A DNA stretch of 64,000 bases from Niastella populi (GCF_002078015.1 NZ_LWBP01000195.1:1-64000); one strand, 5' to 3'. Positions 8,892-18,707 are shown, counted from the stretch's first letter. Numbers and translations are program-made. The notes: generated by a model not told the origin, from the sequence alone.

Positions 8892-10235
8892 ATGAAAAAA
8901 ATATTTTTCGCAGCCTGTACGCTTATTTTGTGCAGCTCAAGCATTACCGCACAGGATAAGCACGTTATTCTCATCAGCATAGATGGGTTACGCCCCGAAT
9001 TTTATAAAGACCCTTCCTGGAACATGGTGCATCTGCGCCAGGCGATGGAAAGCGGCGCTTATGCCGAAGGGGTAGATGGTGTTTTTCCAACGGTGACCTA
9101 CCCTTCCCACACCACCATGATCTCGGGTGTAAAACCACTGAAACACGGTGTATATTATAATACGCCTTCAGAACCGCTTGGCGTAACCGGTAACTGGATG
9201 TGGAAATATGAAAATATAAAAGTGCCTACCTTGTTCAGTGTGGCCAAAGAAAAGGGTTTGAAAACAGCCTCCGTTTTCTGGCCTGTTTCGGTAGGCGGAC
9301 CAGCCACTTACAACATTCCGGAATACTGGTACCTGCCGGCAGAAAAAGGAAAACCGCGTACTATGGGAAAAGCATTGCAGGAAAACGCCATTCCCGCCGG
9401 ATTGTATGAAGAGGTTGAACAACATGCAACCGGTAAACTCACCGAACAGGATTGGAACGGTGATTACATTGGCCTTGATGAGAACCTCGCCCGCATGAGC
9501 GGTTACCTCATCCGTCAATATAAACCTTCCCTGCTGGCAGTGCACCTGGTAACGGTAGATCATTTTGAGCACGAACAGGGGCGCGATGGCGATAAGGTAA
9601 GAGCCGCCATTGCCGGCGTTGACCGCGCCATCAAAAGCATTCGCGAGGCGGTACAAAAAGCAGGTATTGCCGATAAAACCACATTTATAATTACCGGCGA
9701 TCATGGCTTTGTGGATATTCATTCCAGCATTGCCCCTAACACACTGCTGGCAAATGCCGGTTTGTACGATCCGCAAAAACCTGAGAACTGGAAAGCATAC
9801 TTTCACCAAAGCGGCGGTGCGGCATTTCTGCATTTAAAAGACAAAAACGACAAACAAATCAAAGAGAAAGTAATGCAACTGCTCAAAAGCCTGCCCCAGG
9901 CGCAGCAAAATACCTTTTTTATCAAAACCCGCGAGGAACTGGATGCTGTAGGCGCCGATGGCAATGCCGCATTTGCATTGGCCGGAAAACAGGGCTATAC
10001 ATTTAATAATGCAGCAACCGGCGGGTTTATGCGCGCAGCAAAAGGCGGCACGCATGGATTTTTCCCCGATTTTAAAGAAATACAAACCGGTTTTGTAGCG
10101 TTTGGGTATGGTATTAAAAAAGGCGTGGTAATACCGCAAATGGGCCTGGTTGACATTGCCCCGCTGATCAGTAAATTATTACAACTCGATATGCCGGCCG
10201 GTGATGGGGTGTTGCTGGAAGGTTTGTTAAAATAA
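8892..10235 (+). CDS. Secreted type I phosphodiesterase/nucleotide pyrophosphatase (ENPP-like, alkaline phosphatase superfamily)
   Basis: 447 residues from the ATG at 8892; a TTG 21 bp upstream is in frame, but the ATG begins a clean signal peptide (KKIFFAACTLILCSSSITAQ). The zinc-site motifs of ENPP enzymes are all present: ILISIDGLRPEF, FPTVTYPSHTTMISG with the nucleophilic Thr, VTVDHFEHEQG, IITGDHGF and GGTHGFFPD. The family cleaves phosphodiester or pyrophosphate bonds of nucleotides and related molecules in the periplasm. It is a single-gene unit ending in a strong terminator and converging on the sialidase operon. Related proteins occur near glycan loci; a role in sugar-nucleotide or phosphodiester trimming is only inferred. 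Confidence 0.92.
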   Translation: MKKIFFAACTLILCSSSITAQDKHVILISIDGLRPEFYKDPSWNMVHLRQAMESGAYAEGVDGVFPTVTYPSHTTMISGVKPLKHGVYYNTPSEPLGVTGNWMWKYENIKVPTLFSVAKEKGLKTASVFWPVSVGGPATYNIPEYWYLPAEKGKPRTMGKALQENAIPAGLYEEVEQHATGKLTEQDWNGDYIGLDENLARMSGYLIRQYKPSLLAVHLVTVDHFEHEQGRDGDKVRAAIAGVDRAIKSIREAVQKAGIADKTTFIITGDHGFVDIHSSIAPNTLLANAGLYDPQKPENWKAYFHQSGGAAFLHLKDKNDKQIKEKVMQLLKSLPQAQQNTFFIKTREELDAVGADGNAAFALAGKQGYTFNNAATGGFMRAAKGGTHGFFPDFKEIQTGFVAFGYGIKKGVVIPQMGLVDIAPLISKLLQLDMPAGDGVLLEGLLK

Positions 10236-10264
10236 GTTTTTTCGCTCTATTGATAATTGACAGG

Positions 10265-10290
10265 GCCTTCCGGTTATCCGGAAGGCTTTT
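10265..10290 (+). terminator. Intrinsic terminator of the phosphodiesterase gene
   Basis: Perfect 9-bp stem GCCTTCCGG / CCGGAAGGC around a TTAT loop, followed by TTTT, 29 bp past the stop codon at 10235. Confidence 0.9.
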
Positions 10291-10510
10291 TAACTGCAGG
10301 AACAATTGATTATCATAAGACTCGTTTTTATATTTTAAACCGTCCCTTACTAATTAAAAACGCACCATAATAGAAAACAATCCCCCTCCAATAATTCAAT
10401 AAGCTTACCGGCCTCATTTACCTAAAATAATTGAACGATGGCAAATACATTTAACCATCGTTCAATAAATTTTTTCTGCCCGTTTATCTATCAACAACTG
10501 AAAGCTTTCA

Positions 10511-12184
10511 CTAAGGCAACAGCTCTTTCAATTTTATCTGCTGAAAAACCATATCGCTCTGGCTGCCTTCATACAAAATACCAATGGTATCATTATCGAT
10601 ACTGGTTAAACAGGAATACCCGCGGCTTTTCCATTCATCGAGCAATATTTTTTTGTTTACCGGCCAGGTAAGTCCATCGTCATAACTCACTTTGATGGTC
10701 ATATGATGCCTGGTGGTTTTTGAATCAGGATTACTGAATACCAGCATCGATCTCTTTTTCCCCTTCAGTGTATAATCGTGCCTGATGATACTGGCCATAC
10801 AAACAGGTTCATGCAAAGCACCACGGCTGGCTGGATGTTCAGTCCAGTCCTCACCCAAATTACGGGTTACGGCAATTACCCGGCCGTTGGTGTCACCAGT
10901 ATCTGTTTTGTTTTTATTATATCGCATGTTAAGCATAACGGCGCCGTCGCTCAATTCAACGGCCATATTTTCTGTCGTAGACTGTTTGAAGGCGCGTTTA
11001 CCGGTATGCCATGTATTGCCGCCGTCTTTGCTATAAGTGATGGTAGAAAATGCTTTACCCGTTTTATCGCGGCCCTGGGTCGGAAAAACAATGGTTCCAT
11101 CGCGCAGCGTTATGCCCTGGCCCGGCGCCGGCGCCCACAACCACCAGTCTTCCTGTTTACACTGGCGGGTAATGTTCACCGGTTTGCTCCAGGTTTTGCC
11201 ATGGTCTTCGCTTTTCACGATCATGAACTGGGCGGTTTGTTTTACATCAAAACCGGGTTGTGAACCGCTGTTTTTCCATTGGTGATTCCAGTCTTTGCTT
11301 TCTTCGTTCAACCCTTCTATCCATTTGCCCTGTTCGTTCAATACACCATGCATCCAAAGCCCGGCGACAAAGATGGAACCGGTGTTTTTATCAACCAGGA
11401 TATTTGCGTCGGAAACGCCGTTGAATTTCTCTGGTAATCCTCCCCAGGCTCCCATATCGATTGCGATCTGCATCGGAAGCCAGGTTTTGCCGCCATCGGT
11501 ACTGCGGCTTACACCTATATCGATATTTCCCTGGAGGTCGCGACCGCTTTCACGGCGCACATCATAAACAGCCAATAATGAACCGTCTTTTGCGGTGGCC
11601 AATCCGGGTATGCGATACGTATGTACACTATCCTGGTTATGCTGTCGCAGTGCAATGCCGGTACGTTGAAGAATTTTTGACTGGCCGCCAATCTGGTGCA
11701 ACTTACCATTCAGTACGGCATTGATAGTGTTGACAGAAATAAAATGCAGCAGGGACGCCTCATTATTCAATTCTACGGAAACCCAGAAGTAATGATCGCC
11801 GGGTAACAATGACAGATCGCATCTGATTGTCAGTTTTGCTGCCGGTTTATCTGCGCTTCCTGTCAATTGTAATTTGTCGACATTCCCCAGATTGCGATAA
11901 CCCGAGTCGGCGCCGGTATAATATAACCTGAGTTGCTTTATATCTTTCAGCTCGGATGTTCCTTTTGTATCGAACGTCAATTCCGACAAATGCGCATTGG
12001 CCACGGCAGCTGCAACACGCATACGGATACGTGCTACCGGGTTATCCTTTTTTAATTTCAATACAGGCACCTGGTAACGTTGTTGGGTAATGACGATCTC
12101 CGGTTCCCCGTGCGGTTCTGCACAAACCAACACCGGCAACAAACAAACAGGGAGGCAATACAAAATGAGTTTTGAGATAAGCAT
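10511..12184 (-). CDS. Exo-alpha-sialidase (GH33, BNR repeats)
   Basis: 557 residues from the ATG at 12184, chosen because a signal peptide (LISKLILYCLPVCLLPVLVC) begins there; the frame stays open upstream but reads through word repeats. An N-terminal beta-sandwich (about 25-170) precedes the six-bladed propeller. Visible landmarks are the RIPGLA motif near residue 191, four canonical Asp boxes (STDGGKTW, SEDHGKTW, SKDGGNTW, YDDGLTW), AVELSDGAVMLNMR and the late LHEP and GILYEG segments that carry active-site residues. It releases terminal sialic acids from glycoconjugates, probably in the periplasm. It is the last gene of the SusC-SusD-sialidase run on the minus strand, which suggests a sialoglycan locus. 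No sialic acid catabolic genes are in view. Confidence 0.93.
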   Translation of the reverse strand: MLISKLILYCLPVCLLPVLVCAEPHGEPEIVITQQRYQVPVLKLKKDNPVARIRMRVAAAVANAHLSELTFDTKGTSELKDIKQLRLYYTGADSGYRNLGNVDKLQLTGSADKPAAKLTIRCDLSLLPGDHYFWVSVELNNEASLLHFISVNTINAVLNGKLHQIGGQSKILQRTGIALRQHNQDSVHTYRIPGLATAKDGSLLAVYDVRRESGRDLQGNIDIGVSRSTDGGKTWLPMQIAIDMGAWGGLPEKFNGVSDANILVDKNTGSIFVAGLWMHGVLNEQGKWIEGLNEESKDWNHQWKNSGSQPGFDVKQTAQFMIVKSEDHGKTWSKPVNITRQCKQEDWWLWAPAPGQGITLRDGTIVFPTQGRDKTGKAFSTITYSKDGGNTWHTGKRAFKQSTTENMAVELSDGAVMLNMRYNKNKTDTGDTNGRVIAVTRNLGEDWTEHPASRGALHEPVCMASIIRHDYTLKGKKRSMLVFSNPDSKTTRHHMTIKVSYDDGLTWPVNKKILLDEWKSRGYSCLTSIDNDTIGILYEGSQSDMVFQQIKLKELLP

Positions 12185-12290
12185 TTCTACTGTCAATTTT
12201 ATTGTACATACTGATGCCCGTTCAAACTGCAACGGGTTATAAAGAAATCTGCAATAGTAAACCTGTAGCATGCAACCGTATTCTGAATTC

Positions 12291-12378
12291 CCCGGTAACT
12301 GGTAACTGGTAACCAGCTCCCATCTCCACAAACTATGCACTATGAACCATGAACTATGAACTGTGAACTGTGAACTAA
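12291..12378. repeat. Word-repeat block exactly abutting the SusD stop codon
   Basis: GGTAACT is repeated three times (12294-12312), then ACTATGAACCATGAACTATG and GTGAACTGTGAACT run up to 12378; the SusD stop complement begins at 12379. The block occupies most of the leader between susD and the sialidase gene. Confidence 0.8.
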
Positions 12379-14196
12379 CTAATACCCTGGTGCCTGCACC
12401 ATGGCAAAGTTCTTGTTCAATTCACTCTGCGGCACGGGGAAGATGTAATATTTATTATCCCAGTTGCGTGTGGAGGTTCTAGTCTTTGCATAAAAATCAG
12501 GATCGGTCAAACCTGTGCCGGCATATACATTCACACCGGTAAAATCACCGCCTTGCCGGCCTTCGGGCGTATTGGCAATTTTCCACCTGCGCACGTCGAA
12601 GAAACGGCAACCTTCGTAGGCCATTTCAATGCATCGCTCCATTTGAATGAATTTACGCATTTCATCCTGGGTAAAACTGCCGGCCAGCTCCGGAATACCG
12701 CCACGGGTACGGATCGCATTCAAATGCTCGAGAATAGCCGGGTTCGAAGGATCCGATTCATTCAATGCTTCGGCATAGCTCAAATACAATTCCCCTAACC
12801 TTATATACATAGCCGGCCGCACGATATTGCCTGAGTTGTTCGACAAATTTCTCGATGGATTGGTATGCTTGCGCACCAGGTAACCGGTCTTTGGAAATTT
12901 CGGTTCACTGCCATTGGCATTGCCTGAATTGCCTGCCGGCCAGAATTGCACATGCGTTTGTCCTGATTTTGCTACAAATGGTACCGTAGCGCCATTGAAT
13001 GTAACGATGTTATAAAAACGCGGTTCCCGATTTACGTACATATTGGAAGTACCGGCCACATAATAACCCGCTTTTGCGGTGGCAGTAAAACCGGTTTCGG
13101 TATAGTTGCTGCCCGCCTCATTGATCGCCTTTCCATTGATCATTCTGAATTTATCTACGAATTCCTGCGGCATTACCAGCGAGGCATTGAATGAGTTACC
13201 GTTCGCAGCCCGTGGGGCCGCATCATTTTCCCAGGCGGAATAGGCGGTATTGGCGCGGGTCCAGATCCCTTCTGTGCTCCAACCGGTAGTAAACAGATCG
13301 CGGTAAGACATAAAGGCAGCTACAAACGGATCGGCATTCGATTGTTTAAAAATATTCTTTCCATTGGCTTTGGCATGGTCTATAGCTGTTTTAATGGCTG
13401 CCGCCGCTTTGGCCCATTTGCCTGCGTCATAAATGGTATTCATCAATTGTTTACCATCGGGATTCTTATAATCCGCATAATCGGGATTGCCATTATACAG
13501 TGGACTTGCATCAAAAAGCAACACCTGTGCTTTCACCGCATCGATCACCAGTTTGTTGATGCGGCCGGTTTGCGTTGCGTCTTCCGTTCCGCCGGCAGTC
13601 AAATGTTTATCAGGCACCATTTCCTGCGCAGCATCTAATTCAGCCAGAATATAATCAATACACTCACTCCAGCTGTTGCGCGGCAACTGAAAATCGTCGT
13701 CATACCTGGCAACTTTATCACCGACAAGAATTACCGGACCATATAATTTCATCAACGTCCAGTAATAATATGCACGTAAAAAGCGTGCCTCGCCTTTGTA
13801 TTGACCAATCAGTTCCTCACCATTCGGTTCTTTCAGCAGATTGGTTTCACTGTTTTCGATATTGGCCATAAATATATTGGCCATCCGGATGCCCTGGTAA
13901 TTACTCGTCCAGATATTGACGGTGGTCACCGGACTTAATATTCCACTGGCCTGCAGGGAAGCGGAGTTCAACTCCAGTTCTTCGGTAAAATTGGCCCAGT
14001 AACGGGCCGACCCGGTTGTGGTTGACCAGGGATCGATTATATAACTGTAAACTGACGCCAGCCAGTTCTCGGTCTCTGTCTTGTCTTTAAAAATAACATC
14101 GGTTGAAACAAGGTCCTTAGGGATGTTATCGAAGTAGCCTTTCCTGCAGCCTGTTGCCACCCCAAGAAACACTATTATTATAAGTATCTTCTTCAT
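12379..14196 (-). CDS. RagB/SusD-family nutrient-binding outer-membrane lipoprotein
   Basis: 605 residues from the ATG at 14196, which gives a proper lipoprotein leader (MKKILIIIVFLGVATGC, Cys17); the upstream in-frame extension encodes word repeats. SusD hallmarks are present: an N-terminal TPR-like scaffold (GEARFLRAYYYWTLMKLYGP), RPAMYIRLGELYLSYAEALN and the C-terminal RCIEMAYEGCRFFDVRRWK. It caps the SusC channel and binds the glycan at the cell surface. The matching SusC lies 120 bp upstream (14317-17442) and the sialidase is downstream, so sialylated glycans are the inferred ligand. Confidence 0.95.
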   Translation of the reverse strand: MKKILIIIVFLGVATGCRKGYFDNIPKDLVSTDVIFKDKTETENWLASVYSYIIDPWSTTTGSARYWANFTEELELNSASLQASGILSPVTTVNIWTSNYQGIRMANIFMANIENSETNLLKEPNGEELIGQYKGEARFLRAYYYWTLMKLYGPVILVGDKVARYDDDFQLPRNSWSECIDYILAELDAAQEMVPDKHLTAGGTEDATQTGRINKLVIDAVKAQVLLFDASPLYNGNPDYADYKNPDGKQLMNTIYDAGKWAKAAAAIKTAIDHAKANGKNIFKQSNADPFVAAFMSYRDLFTTGWSTEGIWTRANTAYSAWENDAAPRAANGNSFNASLVMPQEFVDKFRMINGKAINEAGSNYTETGFTATAKAGYYVAGTSNMYVNREPRFYNIVTFNGATVPFVAKSGQTHVQFWPAGNSGNANGSEPKFPKTGYLVRKHTNPSRNLSNNSGNIVRPAMYIRLGELYLSYAEALNESDPSNPAILEHLNAIRTRGGIPELAGSFTQDEMRKFIQMERCIEMAYEGCRFFDVRRWKIANTPEGRQGGDFTGVNVYAGTGLTDPDFYAKTRTSTRNWDNKYYIFPVPQSELNKNFAMVQAPGY

Positions 14197-14212
14197 TCTT
14201 AAATGCATTTGT

Positions 14213-14246
14213 AAGTGGTAAATGGTCAATGGAGAATGGTGAAATC
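14213..14246. repeat. Word repeat between susC and susD
   Basis: AAGTGGTAAATGGTCAATGG and AGAATGGTGAAAT lie 17 bp upstream of the susD ATG. The same ATGGTCAATGG word occurs inside the FecR gene at 60131-60160. Confidence 0.6.
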
Positions 14247-14316
14247 CGTGCCGGCAGCCTTTCATTATCACAACCTGCCGCGCCCTGCCGTGATTATACA
14301 GGTATCGAATATCACA

Positions 14317-17300
14317 TTAGAATGTCACTCTCGCGCCAAAATTATACGCCCTGATATTGGGATAGAACCCGCCTCTTGTAACGGTTGTGGAACTGGTTCC
14401 GGTATCATTCAGTTCAGGGTCCCAATACTTCCATTTCGAAATAGTGAACAGGTTGGTACCGTTGATAAATATCCGCAGGTTTTTGACCCTGTTCCGGCGT
14501 AATATCCCTGCAGGTAATGTATACCCCAGCTCGGCACTTTTCAACCTGATGAAATCTGCAGGATGCAACCACCAGCTGCTCACGAGAAAATTTGAGGTAG
14601 GATCGAGACTGCTGCTCAACCGCGGATAGAATGGACGGGCATTGGTATTATCGGGTGTCCAGCGATCTTTTATGGCAGCATACAGGTTCGGACTGTTTGC
14701 GCCGTTATTAAAAGGTAAAGTTCCATCACCTGAGCCATAAAGCAACCATACCTTACCAGTGCCCTGTACAAAAGCGCCGATATCAAAACCTTTGTAACCA
14801 AAGGCAATGTTCAAACCATACATCATCTTCGGCGTACCATTGGCATCCACACGCGACACATCAAAGTTGTTGATCTGTCCATCACCATTCAGGTCGGCAT
14901 ATTTAATATCACCCACCTGTGGGTTACCTGTTTGTTTTGCCCATTTATCGATCTCCTCCTGGCTTTCAAACAAACCAACCGCTGTATATAATTCCTTTGC
15001 ATCCACTTCATGGCCCTTCCATTCCATCCACGGATATGGTTGCGGCGCCAATCCATCTTCCAGGTTCTTGTTTTTATTATAGGTAAAGGTGCCGGTGAAA
15101 GTTAACCAGGTGTTCTTTGCAAACGACCTGTTATATGAAAGCGACACGTCAATACCTTTGTTCAACACAATACCGATATTGCGGATGGGGTTGATGCTGC
15201 CGAAACCCGAAATGGTTGGAATGGTTTGGTCGGCGCGAAGCACATCCTCTCTTCTTTCGCGGAATAGCTCCACGATCATTTTGAGATCATTATGCAGGAA
15301 ATTCATTTCTATACCGAGGTTATGACGGTAAGATGTTTCCCAGGTAGCGTCGGTTGCAATTTGCGATTGCGTATAACCACCGTAGTTTGGTGACAATGAA
15401 GATGGCGTTCCGAACTGGTAAACACCTGAAGACGTTTTCGTCAGCATATTCAGGTACAGGAACCTGTTCCCTGAATAACCGCCATTGCCGGTAAGGCCAT
15501 AGCTATAACGTAGCTTGAAGTAAGATAATACCTCAGTAACCGGTTTGAAGAAATGCTCGCCCGATACCACCCAGCCTACACCAAATGAAGGGAAGAAACC
15601 ATAACGTTTGGCGGGACTGAAATTTTCAGAACCGGTATAACCGAAATTGCCTTCCACAAAATACCGGTTATTGAAGCCATAAGTAGCACGGCCGGTTAAA
15701 CCGCGATTTCGTACCGGTGTAGCTGTTGAAAAATTGGTGGCATTGCCATCGATATACTCCGACTGGTTGAATAACAACAAACCACCCACTTCATGTTTAC
15801 GTCCGAAGTTCGCCTGGTAGTTCAACGAGGCTTCAGAATACATTCTGCGGTTGGTTGACCGTGCGGAAGCAAATGAAAGCAGATCGTTGCTGGTATTTAA
15901 CTGCCGTGTAATGAGAGTACCATTCGCATCGCGGCCTTCTGCATAATACATGCGGGCAGCGCGCGTGGTGGCTACCGTAGCATCGGTATACACGTCGAAT
16001 GAGAATAAACCGGAAGCAGACAAACCTTTTACGATCATGCCAAGATCCTGTTTAACCCTGATGTTCGGACGGATGGTTGCAGAGTAATCGTACCCCGAGC
16101 CAAAACCAAAAGCAAACCGGGCGGGGCTGCTTCGTCCATCGGGCGTACCGGCCCACTGGCCGTTTGAATATTTTGCCGGTATGATGTGCTGCGGAACCCG
16201 CAATGCCTGTTCAAATAAATTGTTCGATACATTGGCAACGGCGCCATCATACGGACCGTTCCTTTTATCCACTATGGCAGCAATGCCCAGATCGAGTTTG
16301 GTAGAACCCGTTATGTTCACGCCAATATTGGCTGTGAAATTGTACCGGCGATAATAGGATTTGGTATCGTAGCTTTCGTCTTTATAAGGTTTTATTAAAC
16401 CGGTTTCATTGTAATAACCGGCAGAAATATAATAATTGGCTTTTTCGGCGCCGCCGCTTACATTGAAATTGGCACGTTGCGTTAAACCGAAATCGCGGAA
16501 CAGTTCTTTATACCAGTTGGTGTTGGGATAAAGGTCGCGATCGGTGCCGTCGCGATGCAGGGCAATTCTTTCGTCAGTATAAAAAGCATCGCGCCCCCGT
16601 GTTTGAAGCGCTTCATTATACAATTCCATCCAGGCAGGCGCATCGAGCAATTCGGGCAGCTGAACAAACTGCGTAACGCCCTGGTTCACCTCTACATTGA
16701 TCTGCGGTTTACCGGCAACGCCACGTTTGGTGTTGATAAGGATTACGCCATTCGCGCCTCTTGTGCCATACACCGCCGTTGACGTCGCATCTTTCAGTAC
16801 CGTAAAAGTTTGAATATCTTCAGGGTCAACATCATTGAAACTTCTGTCGGGTACACCATCAATAATGATCAGCGGTGTTCTTGTGCTGGTTCCAAAAGTT
16901 GAAACGCCGCGTACAAGTACACTGGCATTATCAGCCCCGGGTCCCCCACCCCTCGATGTGGTAATAACGCCGGAGATCCGTCCGGCCAGCATACCGGCAA
17001 TATCGCGTGCGGGTAATTTCAGATCTTCAGGCGTAACGGTTGCCTGCGAGCCTACAACGCTTACTTTCTTTTGCTGACCATAACCGATAACAGTCACCTC
17101 ATCCATACTACCGGCTACTGGTGAAAGTTTTACGTTGAGGTCAACCCGGTTCTTTACCGGAAAACGTTCGAAACGATAACCGGTGTAGGAAAATTCGATG
17201 GAGTCGGCAGGGTTTACGTTGATTGAATAAAAGCCTTCCCTATTGGTGGCCGTAGCTATTGTTGTATTGTATATCCGGATAGTTACCCCTGTCAGGGGTT

Positions 17301-17442
17301 TATCCAGTTCATCAGTGACTTTTCCGGTAACGGTCAAAATACGGTCCTGGGCATTGGCGATGGCCGCCAGGAGTACAAGCGCTACAAATGGCAACAGCAA
17401 ATACCATTTGCCAGCTAGCAATGGCGATTTCTTCAAGGTCAT
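14317..17442 (-). CDS. SusC/RagA-type TonB-dependent receptor (no STN domain)
   Basis: 1041 residues. Signal peptide (about 1-31, ending AIANAQD), carboxypeptidase-regulatory-like domain (about 37-112), TonB-box region (DEVTVIGYGQQKK), plug domain (about 130-235, with LIIIDGVPDRSF and VYGTRGANGVILINTKRG) and a 22-strand barrel ending in a hydrophobic beta strand with terminal Phe (YNFGARVTF). It imports the ligand held by the SusD encoded downstream (12379-14196). It lacks the STN domain seen in the two receptors beside FecR genes, so it is probably controlled in another way; no regulator gene is adjacent. Family secure; sialoglycan substrate inferred from the sialidase. Confidence 0.95.
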   Translation of the reverse strand: MTLKKSPLLAGKWYLLLPFVALVLLAAIANAQDRILTVTGKVTDELDKPLTGVTIRIYNTTIATATNREGFYSINVNPADSIEFSYTGYRFERFPVKNRVDLNVKLSPVAGSMDEVTVIGYGQQKKVSVVGSQATVTPEDLKLPARDIAGMLAGRISGVITTSRGGGPGADNASVLVRGVSTFGTSTRTPLIIIDGVPDRSFNDVDPEDIQTFTVLKDATSTAVYGTRGANGVILINTKRGVAGKPQINVEVNQGVTQFVQLPELLDAPAWMELYNEALQTRGRDAFYTDERIALHRDGTDRDLYPNTNWYKELFRDFGLTQRANFNVSGGAEKANYYISAGYYNETGLIKPYKDESYDTKSYYRRYNFTANIGVNITGSTKLDLGIAAIVDKRNGPYDGAVANVSNNLFEQALRVPQHIIPAKYSNGQWAGTPDGRSSPARFAFGFGSGYDYSATIRPNIRVKQDLGMIVKGLSASGLFSFDVYTDATVATTRAARMYYAEGRDANGTLITRQLNTSNDLLSFASARSTNRRMYSEASLNYQANFGRKHEVGGLLLFNQSEYIDGNATNFSTATPVRNRGLTGRATYGFNNRYFVEGNFGYTGSENFSPAKRYGFFPSFGVGWVVSGEHFFKPVTEVLSYFKLRYSYGLTGNGGYSGNRFLYLNMLTKTSSGVYQFGTPSSLSPNYGGYTQSQIATDATWETSYRHNLGIEMNFLHNDLKMIVELFRERREDVLRADQTIPTISGFGSINPIRNIGIVLNKGIDVSLSYNRSFAKNTWLTFTGTFTYNKNKNLEDGLAPQPYPWMEWKGHEVDAKELYTAVGLFESQEEIDKWAKQTGNPQVGDIKYADLNGDGQINNFDVSRVDANGTPKMMYGLNIAFGYKGFDIGAFVQGTGKVWLLYGSGDGTLPFNNGANSPNLYAAIKDRWTPDNTNARPFYPRLSSSLDPTSNFLVSSWWLHPADFIRLKSAELGYTLPAGILRRNRVKNLRIFINGTNLFTISKWKYWDPELNDTGTSSTTVTRGGFYPNIRAYNFGARVTF

Positions 17443-17777
17443 TAGCGTTAGTTTTTTTGTGCAGGGTTGTTATCTGGATGTTGAAATGAATGGACGGTAC
17501 AGGGAATTATGCGGGTGAACAGACAGCCACCACAAATAGCAGTTTTTTTTCATGACAAGCATTTTTAAAGCGTTAGTTGTTTTATGTTCTACATAACAAA
17601 AATGGAAAAAAGATTCGGTATTCCAAAAAAATTATGTGCGTTCTTTATTTCATCTAACGTAAAATGCTCATTTTTAAGTGGAAGGAATGTTTTGAAATTT
17701 GACTGTCGAAGAATATTATGTAGGTCTTATTAATTGGGGCCGCGGTTTCAAAATTGGTAGGTACTGGTTCAAACAGA
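17443..17777. other. Leader/promoter region of the susC-susD-sialidase operon
   Basis: About 335 bp between the SusC start and the terminator of the next gene upstream. No coding frame is supported and no clear TANNTTTG element was found. Confidence 0.5.
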
Positions 17778-17812
17778 CAAAAAACCCTGTTATTTCTTTC
17801 GAAATAACAGGG
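17778..17812 (-). terminator. Intrinsic terminator of the 186-residue lipoprotein gene
   Basis: 12-bp stem CCCTGTTATTTC / GAAATAACAGGG with a TTTC loop; on the minus strand it is followed by a run of six T. It lies 63 bp beyond the stop at 17875. Confidence 0.88.
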
Positions 17813-17874
17813 CCTATAATTTTCTGCAATTGAATATTGTCAGATCTACAATACCCAATCAGCAATTTACCATA

Positions 17875-18435
17875 TTACAAACCGGCTTCAATATCAAACT
17901 TGATGGTAGCTGTACCTTCAAGTGTTGTTGTAGTAGCGCGGCGTGCAGTTGCTTTAACTTTGTAATAGAATACAGTTGCACCGAAATGATCTTTCAGGTC
18001 TACATCGCTTACGGTAAGATCTAAAGAAGTAGCGTACGTGTCAGGAATGCTTGACTTGCTGGCGAATGTGATGTAGTTGACAGGCGTGATCGCGTTTGAA
18101 GCGAAGCCTGCTTCTGCAGCACTGAACGAAGACCAGTTATCATCCTGTGTTGATTTTGTAAGATTCAAAGTGATGCTTTTCACTTTTACTTTCTTAATGT
18201 TGCCGATACCGAGGTCAGCATTTTCTTTTTTTAAAACACTGTCAATATTAATTCCCCATTGAAAAGCGGTTTCCTGTATATTACCGGCAGCAACCGGATC
18301 AATGGTAAACTTAACATCCGCTGTTTGAAGAGGAACGTTGATCGTAACCAGGTCTTTAACCTTGTCGCAAGAAGTAAAAAGGGTACTAAGAGCCAATACG
18401 GTAACAAATCCAAGAGATCTGTACAAAATTTTCAT
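17875..18435 (-). CDS. Lipoprotein of unknown function
   Basis: 186 residues. The leader MKILYRSLGFVTVLALSTLF ends in a lipobox-like TSC with Cys23, then DKVKDLV. The mature part is beta-rich, with alternating hydrophobic residues (VKVKSITLNLTKSTQDD, LDLTVSDVDLKDHFG) and polar Thr/Ser stretches, reminiscent of secreted immunoglobulin-like or jelly-roll domains, but no family is recognised. It has its own terminator, and its upstream region carries several GTATGCA copies. A single transcription unit. Gene reality is supported by the leader, codon pattern and terminator. Confidence 0.8.
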   Translation of the reverse strand: MKILYRSLGFVTVLALSTLFTSCDKVKDLVTINVPLQTADVKFTIDPVAAGNIQETAFQWGINIDSVLKKENADLGIGNIKKVKVKSITLNLTKSTQDDNWSSFSAAEAGFASNAITPVNYITFASKSSIPDTYATSLDLTVSDVDLKDHFGATVFYYKVKATARRATTTTLEGTATIKFDIEAGL

Positions 18436-18532
18436 GATACTGATTTTGGGTTAAATTAGGTTCTAATAAACGAACAAATATATAATTTTTGTATCCCTCC
18501 TTATAGTAAAATGGTGCGAATGTTTAATTTTT

Positions 18533-18707
18533 GTATGCAGAAAAACCTTTATTGTATGCAAATGAAAAAAAAGGATCAGTATGCATGAATAATTTACTAC
18601 TGATAATTTGGAAGTGTCAACTTTTCTTATAAATGAGTATGCAGGTATAGGTTATATCAGTGCAGGTAAATTTACCTGTAATAATACGCTGCTGAAGTGG
18701 GCATGCA
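18533..18707. promoter_or_regulatory. Cluster of GTATGCA heptamers
   Basis: GTATGCA occurs at 18533-18539, 18554-18560, 18579-18585 and 18637-18643, with GCATGCA at 18701-18707. The first three are 21 and 25 bp apart. They lie 100-270 bp upstream of the lipoprotein start at 18435, in a region with no gene. Confidence 0.35.
18663..18678. promoter_or_regulatory. Perfect 16-bp palindrome CAGGTAAATTTACCTG
   Basis: A fully symmetrical 16-mer inside the GTATGCA cluster region, without a T-run, so it is more like a dimeric protein site than a terminator. Its regulator is unknown. Confidence 0.4.

Noticed and set aside
9168-9833. 221-codon minus-strand frame across the phosphodiesterase
   Set aside because: The plus-strand gene shows all ENPP metal motifs; the antisense frame has none.
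12188-12340. N-terminal extension of the sialidase to the first ATG of its frame
   Set aside because: The extension encodes translated word repeats (VTSYQLPGNSEY); the ATG at 12184 starts a normal signal peptide.
14197-14271. N-terminal extension of SusD (12379-14196)
   Set aside because: It would hide the lipoprotein leader and includes repeat-derived HHSPLTIYH.
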